Source of the DNA: Cryptosporangium arvum DSM 44712 | GTDB lineage: Bacteria; Actinomycetota; Actinomycetes; Mycobacteriales; Cryptosporangiaceae | NCBI RefSeq assembly: GCF_000585375.1 | Contig: NZ_KK073874.1 | Location: forward strand, 4,278,001-4,342,000 | Reading direction: 5' to 3' | DNA: 64,000 nt | Shown here: positions 18,048 through 27,811 of the stretch, one piece after another | How positions within the stretch are numbered: position 1 is the first letter of the stretch | How the letters are laid out: every line of letters starts with the position of its first letter | Notes under the pieces: generated by a model | What the model was told of the DNA's origin: nothing | Database searches by the model: none | The model's input: only the letters and a program-made list of their open reading frames with translations | Program-made: the position numbers and the translations under genes

Positions 18048-19647
18048 GGCGGGCTCCCAACCGCTGGCGCAGGGTGTGTTTCGACCATTTGCCGGTCGCG
18101 GTCTTCGGGATCTCGTCGAGCAGCTCGACCCGCTCGGGTATCCACCAGGAGGCGACCCGGCCGCGCAGGTGCGCGCGCACGTCGTCGCCGGTGAGGTGCG
18201 TTCCCGGGGCGGGGACGACGCAGGCGACCGGCCGTTCGCCCCACCGCGGGTCGGCGACGCCGATCACGGCCGCCTCCCGGACCCGGGGGTCGGCCATGAT
18301 CGCGTTCTCCAGCTCGACCGACGAGATCCACTCGCCGCCCGACTTCACCAGGTCCTTGGTGCGGTCGACGATGCGCAGGTAACCCCAGCGGTCGATCGTC
18401 GCCACGTCGCCGGTACGCAGCCAGCCGTCGCTGGTGAACGAGTCCGCGCCGCCGTCCGCGCCGAAGTAGGCGCTCGCGATCGTCGCTCCGGCGACCTGCA
18501 GCTCGCCGGGGGTGCTCCCGTCGCGGGGCGGGAGCGCCCCGTCGTCGGCGACGACGCGCAGCTCGGTCAGCGGAACCGCCGGGCCGGGGGTGCCCAGCCG
18601 CAGGCGCCGCTCGTCCGGGGTCAGCCCGGCGTGGTGGGTGCCCAGCCGGGCGGTGGTGACGACGGGGCTGGTCTCGGTCATTCCCCAGGCGTTGGTCAGC
18701 GGGATCCCGATGGTCGTCTCGTACGCCCTCGACAACGCGTCGTCGACGGCGCCGCCGCCGCACGCGATGTGGCGCAGGCTGCTCAGGTCGTGCCCGGCCA
18801 GCAGCGGGACCAGGTCCCGCCAGACCGTCGCGACCGCGGCCGAGAACGTGACCCGGTGCCGGGAGAGCAGGGTGACCAGCTGCTCGGGGGTGGTGTCCGG
18901 GCCGGGCAGCACCAGGTCGGCGCCGCACTGCATCGCGGCGTAGGGGAGCCCCCACGCGTTGACGTGGAACATCGGCACGATCGGCGCGACGACGTCACGC
19001 TCGCTCAGCGCGAACACGTCCGCGCCGAGCAGCAGCAGGCTGTGCAGCACGACCGAGCGGTGGCTGTAGAGCACGCCCTTGGGGTTGCCGGTCGTCCCCG
19101 ACGTGTAGCAGAGCGACGCGGCCGCGTTCTCGTCCGCCACCGCGAGCTCGAGCGGTTCGCCGCTCTGCCGGCCGAGCAGGGCCTCGTAGTCGAGGACGCG
19201 CGGGTCATCGGGGAGCGGGAAGTCGCCGCCGTCGTCCATCACCACCACGTACCGGACCGACCGGAACGACGAGACCAGCGGCCACACCACCGGCAGGATC
19301 GTCCGGTCGACGAAGAGCACGTCGTCGGCGGCGTCGTTCACGATGAACGTGACCTGCTCGCCGAAGAGGCGGTGGTTGATCGTGTGCAGGATCCGGCCCG
19401 AGGCGGGGATCCCGAGGTAGAGCTCGAGGTGGCGCTGGCTGTTCCAGGCGAACGTGCCGACGCACGCGCCGGCGGGGACCTCGAGGTGGTCGAGCACCCG
19501 GGCCAGCCGGCGGACGCGCGGGGCCACCTCGCTCCAGGTCGAGACGGTGTCGCCGGTGACGACCCGCTTGTGCCCGAAGTTGGTCTCGACGCGGGAGAGC
19601 AACGTCGGAATCGTCAGCGGACGGTCCTGCATCAATCCGCGCATCAC
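18037..19647 (-). CDS. Acyl-CoA synthetase (AMP-forming)
   Basis: A 536-residue member of the ANL superfamily. It shows the P-loop CYTSGTTGNPKGVLYSHRS, NAWGMTETSP, the hinge VDRTKDLVKSGGEWISSVEL and the catalytic Lys in KTATGKWSKHTLRQ. It would activate a carboxylic acid to its CoA ester; the SGGEWIS motif is typical of medium/long-chain fatty acid ligases. It is the first gene of the seven-gene operon, divergent from a GAF/PucR regulator. The ATG at 19647 is used; ATG at 19632 is also possible. Confidence 0.9.
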   Translation of the reverse strand: MMRGLMQDRPLTIPTLLSRVETNFGHKRVVTGDTVSTWSEVAPRVRRLARVLDHLEVPAGACVGTFAWNSQRHLELYLGIPASGRILHTINHRLFGEQVTFIVNDAADDVLFVDRTILPVVWPLVSSFRSVRYVVVMDDGGDFPLPDDPRVLDYEALLGRQSGEPLELAVADENAAASLCYTSGTTGNPKGVLYSHRSVVLHSLLLLGADVFALSERDVVAPIVPMFHVNAWGLPYAAMQCGADLVLPGPDTTPEQLVTLLSRHRVTFSAAVATVWRDLVPLLAGHDLSSLRHIACGGGAVDDALSRAYETTIGIPLTNAWGMTETSPVVTTARLGTHHAGLTPDERRLRLGTPGPAVPLTELRVVADDGALPPRDGSTPGELQVAGATIASAYFGADGGADSFTSDGWLRTGDVATIDRWGYLRIVDRTKDLVKSGGEWISSVELENAIMADPRVREAAVIGVADPRWGERPVACVVPAPGTHLTGDDVRAHLRGRVASWWIPERVELLDEIPKTATGKWSKHTLRQRLGARHAD

Positions 19648-19770
19648 GCGTCCCCCTCGCTGTGGCCCGGGTCACACCCGTGTTCCGGAGAACTCTAGGA
19701 GTGCGACGACGGCCTGGTGAGGGATGATCACCCCACTTCCGTAGCTATCCGGGTGGAAGGATTTCCCACC

Positions 19771-21522
19771 GTGAGCGAGTCGCCGGATCTGGCGTCCTAC
19801 CGGCGGCGGCGTGAGCGCGAACTCAGCGCGCTCTACGCCACCGCGCGGTCCCTGACCGCGCTCGGCGAGCTCGACGCGGTGCTGGAGTCGATCGTCCGCG
19901 AGGCGCACGAGCTGGTCGGCACCGACTTCACGTACCTCTCGCTGGTCGGCCCGGACGGCAAGCTGACGCTGACCGCGTCGCAGGGCACGATCTCGCCGAC
20001 CTTCCACGAGGCCAGCGTCCCCTCCGGCACCGGCGTGGGCGGCCGGGTCATCGCCACCGGCGCGCCGGCCTGGGTGAGCAACTACCTCCAGACCCGGGAC
20101 GTCCCGCACGACCGGACGTTCGACGGTCTCGTCGTCCCGGAGGGCATGGTCGCGCTGCTCGGCGTCCCGCTGCTGGTGGGCGAGGAGGTGATCGGCGTGT
20201 TGTTCGCCGCCGACCGCACCGAGCGCCCGTTCGAGCACGACGAGGTGGCGCTGCTCAGCGCGTTCGCCGACCACGCGGCGATCGCGCTGAACAACGCGCG
20301 GCTCTACGACGAGAGCCGCTCGGCGCTCAAGCAGCTGCAGGCCGCGTACCGCACGATCGAACACCAGGTCGCGGTCACCGAGCGCGCCCAGGCGGTGCAC
20401 GAGGCCCTCACCCGGGTGGTGCTGACCGGTGGCGGCGCCGACGAGATCGCCCGGCTGCTGGTCGAGCACCTGCGCGGCGAGGTCACGGTCTTCGACCGGG
20501 CCGGCGCGGTCACCGCCCGGTGCGCGCTCGGCGCGGCGATCGGGCCGTCCCCGGCCGACGTCGTCGAGCAGGCCCGCCGCACCGGCCGATGGGCCACCGC
20601 CACCGACGACGCCGGGAACTGGCACAGCGCGGCCACGGTCCAGGCCGGTGACACCCATCTCGGCGCGCTCCTGCTGGCCCGGGCCGAGGAGCCGAGCCCG
20701 CTCGACCTGCGCACGCTCGAGCGGGCCGCCCAGATCATGGGGCTGCTGATCCTGAAGGAGACCGCGGTCGCCGAGGCCGAGGAGCGGGTCAGCGGCAGCC
20801 TGCTCACCGAGCTCCTGGTCTCGGCCGCACCGGTGGGCCCGGCCCAGCGCGCGCGGGCCTCCGCCCGGGGCGTCGACGTCACGGCGCTCAACGTGGTCGT
20901 CGTCGCCGCGTCGGACACCCGGCCGGCCGCCGATCTGAGCCGCCGGCTGCACGCGATGTCGGCGCAGTGGCGCGGCCTCGCCGGGGAGCACCTGGGTCGC
21001 GCGGCGCTACTCGCCGTCACGTCGGATCCGGCCGGCCTCGCGGAGACGATCCACGGCCGGTTGCGCCGGGAGCTGGGCTCGGCGGTGCGGGTCGTCGCCG
21101 AGGCGTCGGGGGCCGACGACTGGGGCCGCGCGTTCGAGATCGCCGGCCGGTGCTGCGATCTGATGCCGAGCCTCGGCGCGACCGACCGGGGCTCCACGAC
21201 CGAGCCCTACGCGTTGTTCGCCTCGCTGTTCGACGCGAGCCGCGCACCGGGGCTCGACCGGTTCCTCGCCGACGCGCTGCAGGGGCTGCTGACCTACGAC
21301 GCACGCAAGTCGACGCAACTCGTGGCCACGCTGTCGTCCTACTTCGAGCATTCCGGCAACCTCACCCGGACCGCCGCCGCGCTCCACATTCACCTGAACA
21401 CGCTGCTCAAGCGGCTCGAACGGGTGACGAGCATCCTCGGCGACGACTGGCGTTCCCCGGATCGGGCCCTGCCGCTCCAGGTGGCGCTCCGGTTGCACGC
21501 GCTGCGTTCCCGGCTGGACTAG
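19771..21522 (+). CDS. GAF-domain PucR/CdaR-type transcriptional regulator
   Basis: About 583 residues. The N-terminal half is a GAF domain (LDAVLESIVREAHELVGTDF; ALLGVPLLVGEEVIGVLFAA), the middle is a less conserved CdaR-like region, and the C-terminus is the PucR HTH (YFEHSGNLTRTAAALHIHLN, TLLKRLERV). GTG 19771 is chosen because GGAAGG lies about 10 nt upstream; a GTG at 19717 would add 18 weakly plausible residues. It is divergent from the acyl-CoA ligase operon and upstream of the tannase/Liv operon, so it may respond to a small aromatic or acyl ligand and control either one. Confidence 0.88.
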   Translation: MSESPDLASYRRRRERELSALYATARSLTALGELDAVLESIVREAHELVGTDFTYLSLVGPDGKLTLTASQGTISPTFHEASVPSGTGVGGRVIATGAPAWVSNYLQTRDVPHDRTFDGLVVPEGMVALLGVPLLVGEEVIGVLFAADRTERPFEHDEVALLSAFADHAAIALNNARLYDESRSALKQLQAAYRTIEHQVAVTERAQAVHEALTRVVLTGGGADEIARLLVEHLRGEVTVFDRAGAVTARCALGAAIGPSPADVVEQARRTGRWATATDDAGNWHSAATVQAGDTHLGALLLARAEEPSPLDLRTLERAAQIMGLLILKETAVAEAEERVSGSLLTELLVSAAPVGPAQRARASARGVDVTALNVVVVAASDTRPAADLSRRLHAMSAQWRGLAGEHLGRAALLAVTSDPAGLAETIHGRLRRELGSAVRVVAEASGADDWGRAFEIAGRCCDLMPSLGATDRGSTTEPYALFASLFDASRAPGLDRFLADALQGLLTYDARKSTQLVATLSSYFEHSGNLTRTAAALHIHLNTLLKRLERVTSILGDDWRSPDRALPLQVALRLHALRSRLD

Positions 21523-21632
21523 CTCCTCTGTGGAGGCTCTTGCGCGGGCCAGTGGCGGCTGCCACAGTGGCTGGCACCGAGTGTCGACCTTGGATCTCCA
21601 GGCGGCACGGCGTGCTCTCTAGGAGGTGCGCA

Positions 21633-23267
21633 ATGAGGCGAATCCTGCTAGTTAATAACCGATCGCGGGGGATCACTGCCGGTGTCGTACTGATCACTGC
21701 ATTAGGGGTCGCTCCGGTGCCCGCGGCCGCAGCGGTGAGCCGGGAACCGCGCTGCGCGGAGCTGGCCGGCCAGGCGATTCCGGCGTCGGTGATCGGGGGT
21801 CCGACCCGGGGCGGGCGGGTCGAATCGGCCGCCCCCGCCACCAAGGACGTGAACGGCGAGACGATCGGGTACTGCAGCGTCCGCGCGGTGCTCCACCCGG
21901 TCGACCGGTCCGCTCCGGACATCACGTTCCAGATCGGAATGCCGGCCGGGTGGAACCGCCGGACGCTGATGTTCGGCGGCGGCGGGTACGACGGCACGGT
22001 CCCCGACGTCACCCAGAACGTGCCGTTCGGCCGGCCCGACCAGGCGACGCCGCTGGCCCGCGGTTACGTGACCTACGGCAGCGACTCCGGCCACCGGGCC
22101 GGGCCGACCGGGTCGCTCGACGGCTCGTTCGGCGTCAACGACGAAGCGCTCCGGAACTTCGCGGCCGGCGACGCGCTGAAGAAGACCCACGACGCCGCCA
22201 CGTATCTCGTCCGCCGGGCCTACGGCGCGAAGCCGGACCGCGCGTTCTTCGCCGGCGGCTCGACCGGCGGCCGGGAGGCCCTCGTCGTCGCGCAACGGTG
22301 GCCGGACGCGTTCGACGGCGTCATCTCGGCCTATCCGGCCTGGAACAACGCGGCCGAGATCCTGTTTCTCGGCCACCTCGCCCGCGTGATGTCCCGACCG
22401 GGGGCATTTCCCGGGCCGAAACAGCAGGCCCTGCTCTACAACCGCGTCATGGCAGCGTGCGACGGGCTCGACGGCGTCAAAGACAAAATCATTTCGAACG
22501 AGAAAGGGTGCCGTTTCGACCCGCGGGTTCTCCGCTGCCCGAGTGGCCAGGACTGTCTGTCGGACGCGCAGGTCACAGCGGTGATCGCGGCGTCCACGCC
22601 GTTCCGCTGGCCGTACCGCGTCGCCAGCGGCGAGCAGCACTATCCCGGTTTTCCGCTGTTGTCGGGAGCCGACATGCGCACGCCCTCTCTCGGTTTCGGC
22701 ACGTCCGCGCCGGCCGATCCGATGCCGGCGACGAGCGCGTACGGATTCCAATTCTGGGATCAGTGGGTGAAGTTCTTCCTGACCCGCGACCCCCGGCGGA
22801 ATTCGCTCACGATCGATCCGGCGCGGCCCGGGAAATGGTTGTCCCGGATCAGCGAGCTCTCCGCCGTTCAGGACCGCAACGACACCGATCTCCGTCCGTT
22901 CGCGCGGTCCGGCGGACGACTGCTCCTGCTGCACGGCGCCGCCGACGAACTCGTGTCCCACCGCTCGACGAACGACTTCTACGAGCGGGTGCTCGACACC
23001 GCCGGGAGCCGGACGACCCGGGAGTTCCTGCGCTACTACCTCGTGCCGGGCGCCAACCACGCGAACGTCGGGGCGCCGGCGTTCGCCGCCAACTGGGACT
23101 CGCTGACCGCGCTCGAGCGGTGGGTCGGGAACGGACGGGCCCCGGCCGATCCGGTCGTCACCGACAGCCGGGACGGCCGCACGCGTCCGCTCTGCGAATA
23201 CCCGCGCTGGCCGAAGTACCGTTCCGGCGACCCCGCCCGCGCGCGGAGCTTCGAGTGCGTGCGATGA
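21633..23267 (+). CDS. Secreted tannase/feruloyl esterase family hydrolase
   Basis: A 544-residue exported alpha/beta hydrolase of the tannase/feruloyl esterase family. A Sec signal peptide is evident (GVVLITALGVAPVPAAAA). The nucleophile motif FFAGGSTGGRE has Ser210; LHGAADELVS and PGANHANVG supply the expected Asp and His. Six or more Cys residues are spaced as in the family (CSVRAVLHP; CDGLDGVKD with the usual calcium-loop Asp residues; CLSDAQ). ATG 21633 follows AGGAGG. It would hydrolyse aromatic esters outside the cell. Its stop overlaps the next ATPase start (ATGA), which ties it to the Liv-type importer that could take up the products. Confidence 0.9.
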   Translation: MRRILLVNNRSRGITAGVVLITALGVAPVPAAAAVSREPRCAELAGQAIPASVIGGPTRGGRVESAAPATKDVNGETIGYCSVRAVLHPVDRSAPDITFQIGMPAGWNRRTLMFGGGGYDGTVPDVTQNVPFGRPDQATPLARGYVTYGSDSGHRAGPTGSLDGSFGVNDEALRNFAAGDALKKTHDAATYLVRRAYGAKPDRAFFAGGSTGGREALVVAQRWPDAFDGVISAYPAWNNAAEILFLGHLARVMSRPGAFPGPKQQALLYNRVMAACDGLDGVKDKIISNEKGCRFDPRVLRCPSGQDCLSDAQVTAVIAASTPFRWPYRVASGEQHYPGFPLLSGADMRTPSLGFGTSAPADPMPATSAYGFQFWDQWVKFFLTRDPRRNSLTIDPARPGKWLSRISELSAVQDRNDTDLRPFARSGGRLLLLHGAADELVSHRSTNDFYERVLDTAGSRTTREFLRYYLVPGANHANVGAPAFAANWDSLTALERWVGNGRAPADPVVTDSRDGRTRPLCEYPRWPKYRSGDPARARSFECVR

Positions 23268-24022
23268 CGTCCCGGGTGGCGGTGCGCACGCGGGCCCTGA
23301 CCAAGGAGTTCCGCGGGTTCCGCGCGGTCGACGCGGTGGACCTGGAGGTCCGCGAAGGCAGCGTGCACGCGCTGGTGGGCCCCAACGGAGCCGGGAAGAC
23401 CACGTTGTTCAACCTGCTGACCGGCTTCGTGGCCCCGACCTCCGGCGCGATCACCGTGTTCGACGAGGACGTCACCGGCGAGCCACCCGAGCGGGTGGCG
23501 CGCCGGGGCGTGGCCCGCTCGTTCCAGATCACCAGCCTCTTCGAGACGTTGACGAGCCGCGAGCACGTCGAACTGGCGCTCGCCGGCCGCACCGGCCGGG
23601 GGTTCCGGTTCTGGCGGTCGGAGAAACTGCTCGGCCGCGAACGGCCCCGGGTGGACGCACTGCTCGCCGAGGTGGGGCTGGCGCCGCTGGCCGACAAGCC
23701 GGTCGGTCTGCTGGCCTACGGGCAGAAGCGCGCGCTCGAGCTGTCGCTGGTGCTGGCGCTCGACCCCCGGGTGATGCTCCTCGACGAGCCGACCGCCGGG
23801 ATGGGGACCGAGGACGTCGACCGCACGATCGACCTGGTCCGGCGCATCGCGGCCGGGCGCACCGTGGTGCTCGTCGACCACAACATGCACGTCGTCGGCA
23901 GCCTGGCCGACCGGGTGACCGTGCTGCAGCAGGGCCGGGTGCTGGCCGAGGGTCGGTACGACGAGGTCCGCGTGGACGAACGCGTGATCACCGCCTACCT
24001 GGGGCGGGCCGAGCATGCTTGA
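23264..24022 (+). CDS. livG: Branched-chain-type ABC transporter ATPase (LivG-like)
   Basis: A 252-residue ATPase: Walker A GPNGAGKTTLFNLLTG, the LivG-specific RSFQITSLFETLTSREHVEL, a signature region LLAYGQKRALELSLVLALDP (reduced from LSGGQ, as often seen in LivG) and Walker B VMLLDEPTAGM. It begins inside the tannase stop (ATGA). It pairs with the LivF-like ATPase that starts 8 nt before its stop. Substrates of this family include branched amino acids, amides, urea and aromatic acids; the esterase next door favours an aromatic acid (inference). Confidence 0.92.
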   Translation: MTSRVAVRTRALTKEFRGFRAVDAVDLEVREGSVHALVGPNGAGKTTLFNLLTGFVAPTSGAITVFDEDVTGEPPERVARRGVARSFQITSLFETLTSREHVELALAGRTGRGFRFWRSEKLLGRERPRVDALLAEVGLAPLADKPVGLLAYGQKRALELSLVLALDPRVMLLDEPTAGMGTEDVDRTIDLVRRIAAGRTVVLVDHNMHVVGSLADRVTVLQQGRVLAEGRYDEVRVDERVITAYLGRAEHA

Positions 24023-24707
24023 GGTCACCGGTCTGACCGCCTGGTACGGGCAGGCGCAGGCCCTGCACGGCGTGGACCTGCGGGTGGACGAAGGTGAGGT
24101 CGTCACGCTGGCCGGGCGCAACGGCGCGGGCAAGACCACGCTGCTGCGCTGCCTGATCGGCCTGCACCGGCAGGCCGGCGGCCGGGTGAGCTTCCGGGGC
24201 CGCGACCTGGCCCGGGTGCCTGCCCACCGGCGGGCCCGCGCCGGCCTGGGCTGGGTGCCGGACGACCGCGGCATCTACGCCGGGCTCACGGTGGAGGAGA
24301 ACCTGCTCCTCCCGCCGACGGTCTCCGACCGGGCCTGGCCGCTGGAGCGGGTCTACGAGGTGTTCCCGGTGCTGGCCGAACGCCGCCGGGCCCCGGGCAC
24401 CACGCTCTCGGGCGGGGAGCAGCAGATGCTGGCCATCGCCCGGGTGCTGCGTACCGGCGCCCGGCTCCTGCTCCTCGACGAACCGTCCGAGGGCCTGGCC
24501 CCGGTGATCGTGGCCCGGATCGGGGCGATCATCCGCGAGATCAAGGCCACCGGCGCCGGCGTGCTGCTCGTCGAGCAGAACGTCACGTTCGCCGCCACCG
24601 TGGCCGACCGGCACTACCTGCTCGGCCAGGGCCGCGTCGTCGACACGCTCGACAACTCCGAGTTCTCGCGGCGCGAGGGCGAGCTCCTCAAGCACCTGGG
24701 CATCTGA
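24015..24707 (+). CDS. livF: Branched-chain-type ABC transporter ATPase (LivF-like)
   Basis: A 230-residue ATPase: Walker A GRNGAGKTTLLRCLIG, LGWVPDDRGIYAGLTVEENL (LivF hallmark), signature TLSGGEQQMLAIARVL and Walker B LLLLDEPSEGLAP. The start overlaps the LivG-like gene by 8 nt, and a 22-nt gap with an AGGGGGAG site precedes the binding protein gene. Confidence 0.93.
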   Translation: MLEVTGLTAWYGQAQALHGVDLRVDEGEVVTLAGRNGAGKTTLLRCLIGLHRQAGGRVSFRGRDLARVPAHRRARAGLGWVPDDRGIYAGLTVEENLLLPPTVSDRAWPLERVYEVFPVLAERRRAPGTTLSGGEQQMLAIARVLRTGARLLLLDEPSEGLAPVIVARIGAIIREIKATGAGVLLVEQNVTFAATVADRHYLLGQGRVVDTLDNSEFSRREGELLKHLGI

Positions 24708-24729
24708 CCTCTCGAGGGGGAGTACCACG

Positions 24730-25962
24730 ATGAAGCGCAAGGAACTGCTGGCCGGTGCCGTGACGGCCGTCCTGCTCCTCGGTGCCTGCGGTCAGGGCGG
24801 ACCCGGGGCGTCCGGCGGGAAGTTCACCGGCGACAAGCTCGTGCTGGCGGTGCTCAACGACCAGTCGGGCGTCTACAAGGACGCCTCCGGGCCCAACTCG
24901 GTCACCGCGGTCAAGATGGCGGTGGCCGACTACCGGAAGAAGTACGGCGACAAGGCGGTCGTCGACACGATCGAGGTGACCTCGACCGACCACCAGAACA
25001 AGCCCGACATCGCCAACACCAAGGCGGCCGAGCTGTACGAACGCGGGGGAGCCGACGTCATCCTCGACGTGCCCACCTCGTCCGCGGCCCTGGCCGTCGC
25101 CACCCAGGCCAAGAACCACAAGAAGCTCTTCCTCGACGTCAGCGCGGCGACCACCGCGCTCACCGGCGAACAGTGCAACAAGTACACGTTCCAGTGGGCC
25201 TACAACACGTACATGCTCGCCCACGGCACCGGCACGACCGTGACCAAGAACGGGGGTGCGAAGTGGACGATCATCTACCCCGACTACGAGTTCGGGCAGA
25301 ACATGACCAAGTCGTTCACCGACGCGATCACCAAGGCCGGCGGGACCGTGCAGAACTCGATCCCGACGCCGTTCCCGAACGAGAACTTCGCGACGTTCCT
25401 CACCAAGGCCGGGAGCACCAGGCCCGACGTCATCGGGACGATGCACGCCGGTGGTGACCTGATCAACCTGGTCAAGCAGTTCAACGACTCGGGGCTGAAG
25501 GAGAAGGGCATCGAGCTGGCCGTCGGGCTGATGCTCATCACCGACATCCACTCGCTGGGCGTCGACCAGTTCGCCGGCACGATGTTCACCGACGCCTGGT
25601 ACTGGAACATGGACGCCGAGTCGCGTGCCTGGGCCGACCGCTTCCGGGCCGAGACCAGGACCCGCCCGACGTTCGAACACGCCGGCAACTACTCCGCGGC
25701 CCTCCAGTACCTGGAGGCGGTGCAGGCCGCCGGCACCGACGACGCCGACGCGGTCGTCGGTGAGCTCGAGGGCAAGAAGGTCGAGGACGTGTTCCTGCGC
25801 AACGGCGAGATCCGCGCCGCGGACCACTCGGTCGTGCACGACGCGTACCTCGTCCGGGTCAAGAAGCCCTCGGAGGTGACCGAGGACTGGGACTACGAGG
25901 AGATCGTGACGACGATCCCCGCCGCGGAGGCCTTCGCCCCCGCGTCCGGGTGCTCGATGTGA
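24730..25962 (+). CDS. Liv-type ABC substrate-binding lipoprotein
   Basis: A 410-residue periplasmic binding protein (Peripla_BP_6 class). Lipoprotein signal: KRKELLAGAVTAVLLLGAC, lipobox LGAC. The mature part begins LVLAVLNDQSGVYKDASGPN and includes DVPTSSAALAVATQAKNHKK and IYPDYEFGQNMTKSFTDAI, all typical of aromatic- or amino-acid-binding LivK homologues. An AGGGGGAG ribosome site precedes ATG 24730. Its stop overlaps the permease start as GTGA. Confidence 0.92.
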   Translation: MKRKELLAGAVTAVLLLGACGQGGPGASGGKFTGDKLVLAVLNDQSGVYKDASGPNSVTAVKMAVADYRKKYGDKAVVDTIEVTSTDHQNKPDIANTKAAELYERGGADVILDVPTSSAALAVATQAKNHKKLFLDVSAATTALTGEQCNKYTFQWAYNTYMLAHGTGTTVTKNGGAKWTIIYPDYEFGQNMTKSFTDAITKAGGTVQNSIPTPFPNENFATFLTKAGSTRPDVIGTMHAGGDLINLVKQFNDSGLKEKGIELAVGLMLITDIHSLGVDQFAGTMFTDAWYWNMDAESRAWADRFRAETRTRPTFEHAGNYSAALQYLEAVQAAGTDDADAVVGELEGKKVEDVFLRNGEIRAADHSVVHDAYLVRVKKPSEVTEDWDYEEIVTTIPAAEAFAPASGCSM

Positions 25963-26831
25963 ACGCGGTGCTGCAGTACACCGTCCAGGGCCTGGCGGCC
26001 GGCAGCTTCTACGCGCTGGCCGCCCTGGGGCTGGCGATCATCTTCGGTGTGCTCGGTGTGGTGAACTTCGCCCACGGCGCGTTCTACATGCTGGGCGCGG
26101 TCGCCGCGGCGGTGCTGCTCGACTCGTTCGGCCTCTCGCTGTGGTGGTCGCTGCTGGTCGTGCCGGTGCTGATGTTCGGCTTCGGCGTCGTCGTGGAGCG
26201 GTTGCTCGTGCAATGGCTGCTGCGCCTCGACCCGCTCTACAACTTCCTGCTCACGTTCGGCCTCACGCTCGTCGTGGTGGAGCTGGTCAAGCAGCGCTAC
26301 GGCGTCTCCGGGCTGCCCTACGAGCTGCCGGGCGCGCTGCGGGGGCGCCTCGAGCTGGCCGGTGTCGTGCTGCCGTACTACCAGCTGTTCGTGCTGCTGG
26401 CCTCGGCGGTGGTCTGCGCGCTGGTCGGCCTGGTCATGACACGGACCAGGGTCGGCATGATCGTCCGGGCCGCCACCGAGAAACCGGAGCTCGCCCGGGC
26501 CCTCGGCATCAACGTCGGCCGCTGGGTGACGCCGGTGTTCGGCTTCGGCGTCGCGCTCGCCGGACTGGCCGGCGTGCTCGCCGCACCGTTCCGGGCGATC
26601 ACCGCCGACATGGGCAACAGCTTCGCGATCATCCTGTTCGCGGTCGTGGTCATCGGCGGGCTCGGCTCGATCGTCGGCGCGGTCGTCGCGGGCTTCCTGG
26701 TGGGGCTGGTCGAGGCGTTCGGGCAGGCCTACGCCCCGACGTTCGCGCAGATCCTCATCTTCGTCCTGATGGCCGTGATCATCCTGGTGCGGCCGGCCGG
26801 GTTGTTCGGACGCGCGGAGGCGACGGCATGA
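25959..26831 (+). CDS. livH: Branched-chain-type ABC permease (LivH-like)
   Basis: A 290-residue inner-membrane permease with about eight hydrophobic segments, opening with LQYTVQGLAAGSFYALAALG and VVNFAHGAFYMLGA (LivH hallmark), and with RAATEKPELARALGINVGR as the ATPase-coupling loop. GTG 25959 overlaps the binding-protein stop; another GTG at 25950 would add three residues. The stop overlaps the LivM-like start (ATGA). Confidence 0.92.
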   Translation: MNAVLQYTVQGLAAGSFYALAALGLAIIFGVLGVVNFAHGAFYMLGAVAAAVLLDSFGLSLWWSLLVVPVLMFGFGVVVERLLVQWLLRLDPLYNFLLTFGLTLVVVELVKQRYGVSGLPYELPGALRGRLELAGVVLPYYQLFVLLASAVVCALVGLVMTRTRVGMIVRAATEKPELARALGINVGRWVTPVFGFGVALAGLAGVLAAPFRAITADMGNSFAIILFAVVVIGGLGSIVGAVVAGFLVGLVEAFGQAYAPTFAQILIFVLMAVIILVRPAGLFGRAEATA

Positions 26832-27811
26832 CGGTGACCGAGGCCCCCGCCACGAATGCGGACGCCCCCGCCGCGGGCCACCACCCGCGGCGGCGCTGGG
26901 CCCTGCTGGCCGCCGGGCTGCTCGCCGCGCTCGCGCTGCCCTGGTTCGTCTACCCGCCGGTGGCGATGGACATCGTGGCGATGGCGCTGTTCGCGATCGC
27001 GCTGGACATCCTGCTCGGCTACACCGGCCTGCTCTCGTTCGGGCACGCCGCGTTCTGGGGCAGCTCGGCCTACGTGACCGGTCTGATCGCGACCCATTAC
27101 GGGGTGCCGTTCCCGCTCGCGATCGTCGGCGGCGCGGTGTTCGCGATGATCCTCGCGCTGCCGCTCGGGTACCTCTCGGTGCGCCGGTCGGGGATCTACT
27201 TCGCGATGGTGACGCTGGCGTTCGCCCAGCTCGTCTACTTCGTCGGGTACCAGTGGAGCGACCTGACCGGCGGCGAGAACGGGCTCCAGGGCGTACCCCG
27301 CGCGTTCTTCGGCCTCGAGCTCGTCGAGACGAACTCGTTCTACTTCTACTACGCGGCGCTGCCGATCCTGCTGCTCGGCATGTGGGCGGCCTGGCGGATC
27401 GTGCACTCGCCGTTCGGACGGGTGCTGGTGTCGATCCGCGACAACTCCCAGCGGGCCCGGGCCCTGGGCTACGAGGTGGAGAAGTACAAGGTCGTCGCGT
27501 TCGTGCTCTCGGCCGGGCTGACCGGGCTGGCCGGCGGCGTGTTCGCGATCAACCACGGGTTCGTCGCGCTGACCGAGCTGCACTGGAGCACCTCGGGCGA
27601 GGTCGTCCTGATGACCGTGCTGGGCGGAATCGGCACGCTCTGGGGCGGGATCCTCGGGGCGTTCCTGGTCGTGATGCTCGCCGACTACCTGGCCTCGTCC
27701 GGGTTCCACGGCATCGACCTCGTCACCGGCTCGGTCTTCGTCGTGGTGGTGCTGCTCTTCCGCCGGGGCATCTGGGGTACCGTTCGGCACCGATGGCGCG
27801 ACCGGCGGTGA
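26828..27811 (+). CDS. livM: Branched-chain-type ABC permease (LivM-like)
   Basis: A 327-residue permease with a 25-residue polar N-terminus, then about ten hydrophobic segments. It has LLGYTGLLSFGHAAFWGSSA (LivM hallmark) and SIRDNSQRARALGYEVEKYK as the coupling loop. It starts in an ATGA overlap with LivH and is followed by a TetR gene that overlaps its 3' end. It completes the five-component importer. Confidence 0.92.
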   Translation: MTVTEAPATNADAPAAGHHPRRRWALLAAGLLAALALPWFVYPPVAMDIVAMALFAIALDILLGYTGLLSFGHAAFWGSSAYVTGLIATHYGVPFPLAIVGGAVFAMILALPLGYLSVRRSGIYFAMVTLAFAQLVYFVGYQWSDLTGGENGLQGVPRAFFGLELVETNSFYFYYAALPILLLGMWAAWRIVHSPFGRVLVSIRDNSQRARALGYEVEKYKVVAFVLSAGLTGLAGGVFAINHGFVALTELHWSTSGEVVLMTVLGGIGTLWGGILGAFLVVMLADYLASSGFHGIDLVTGSVFVVVVLLFRRGIWGTVRHRWRDRR

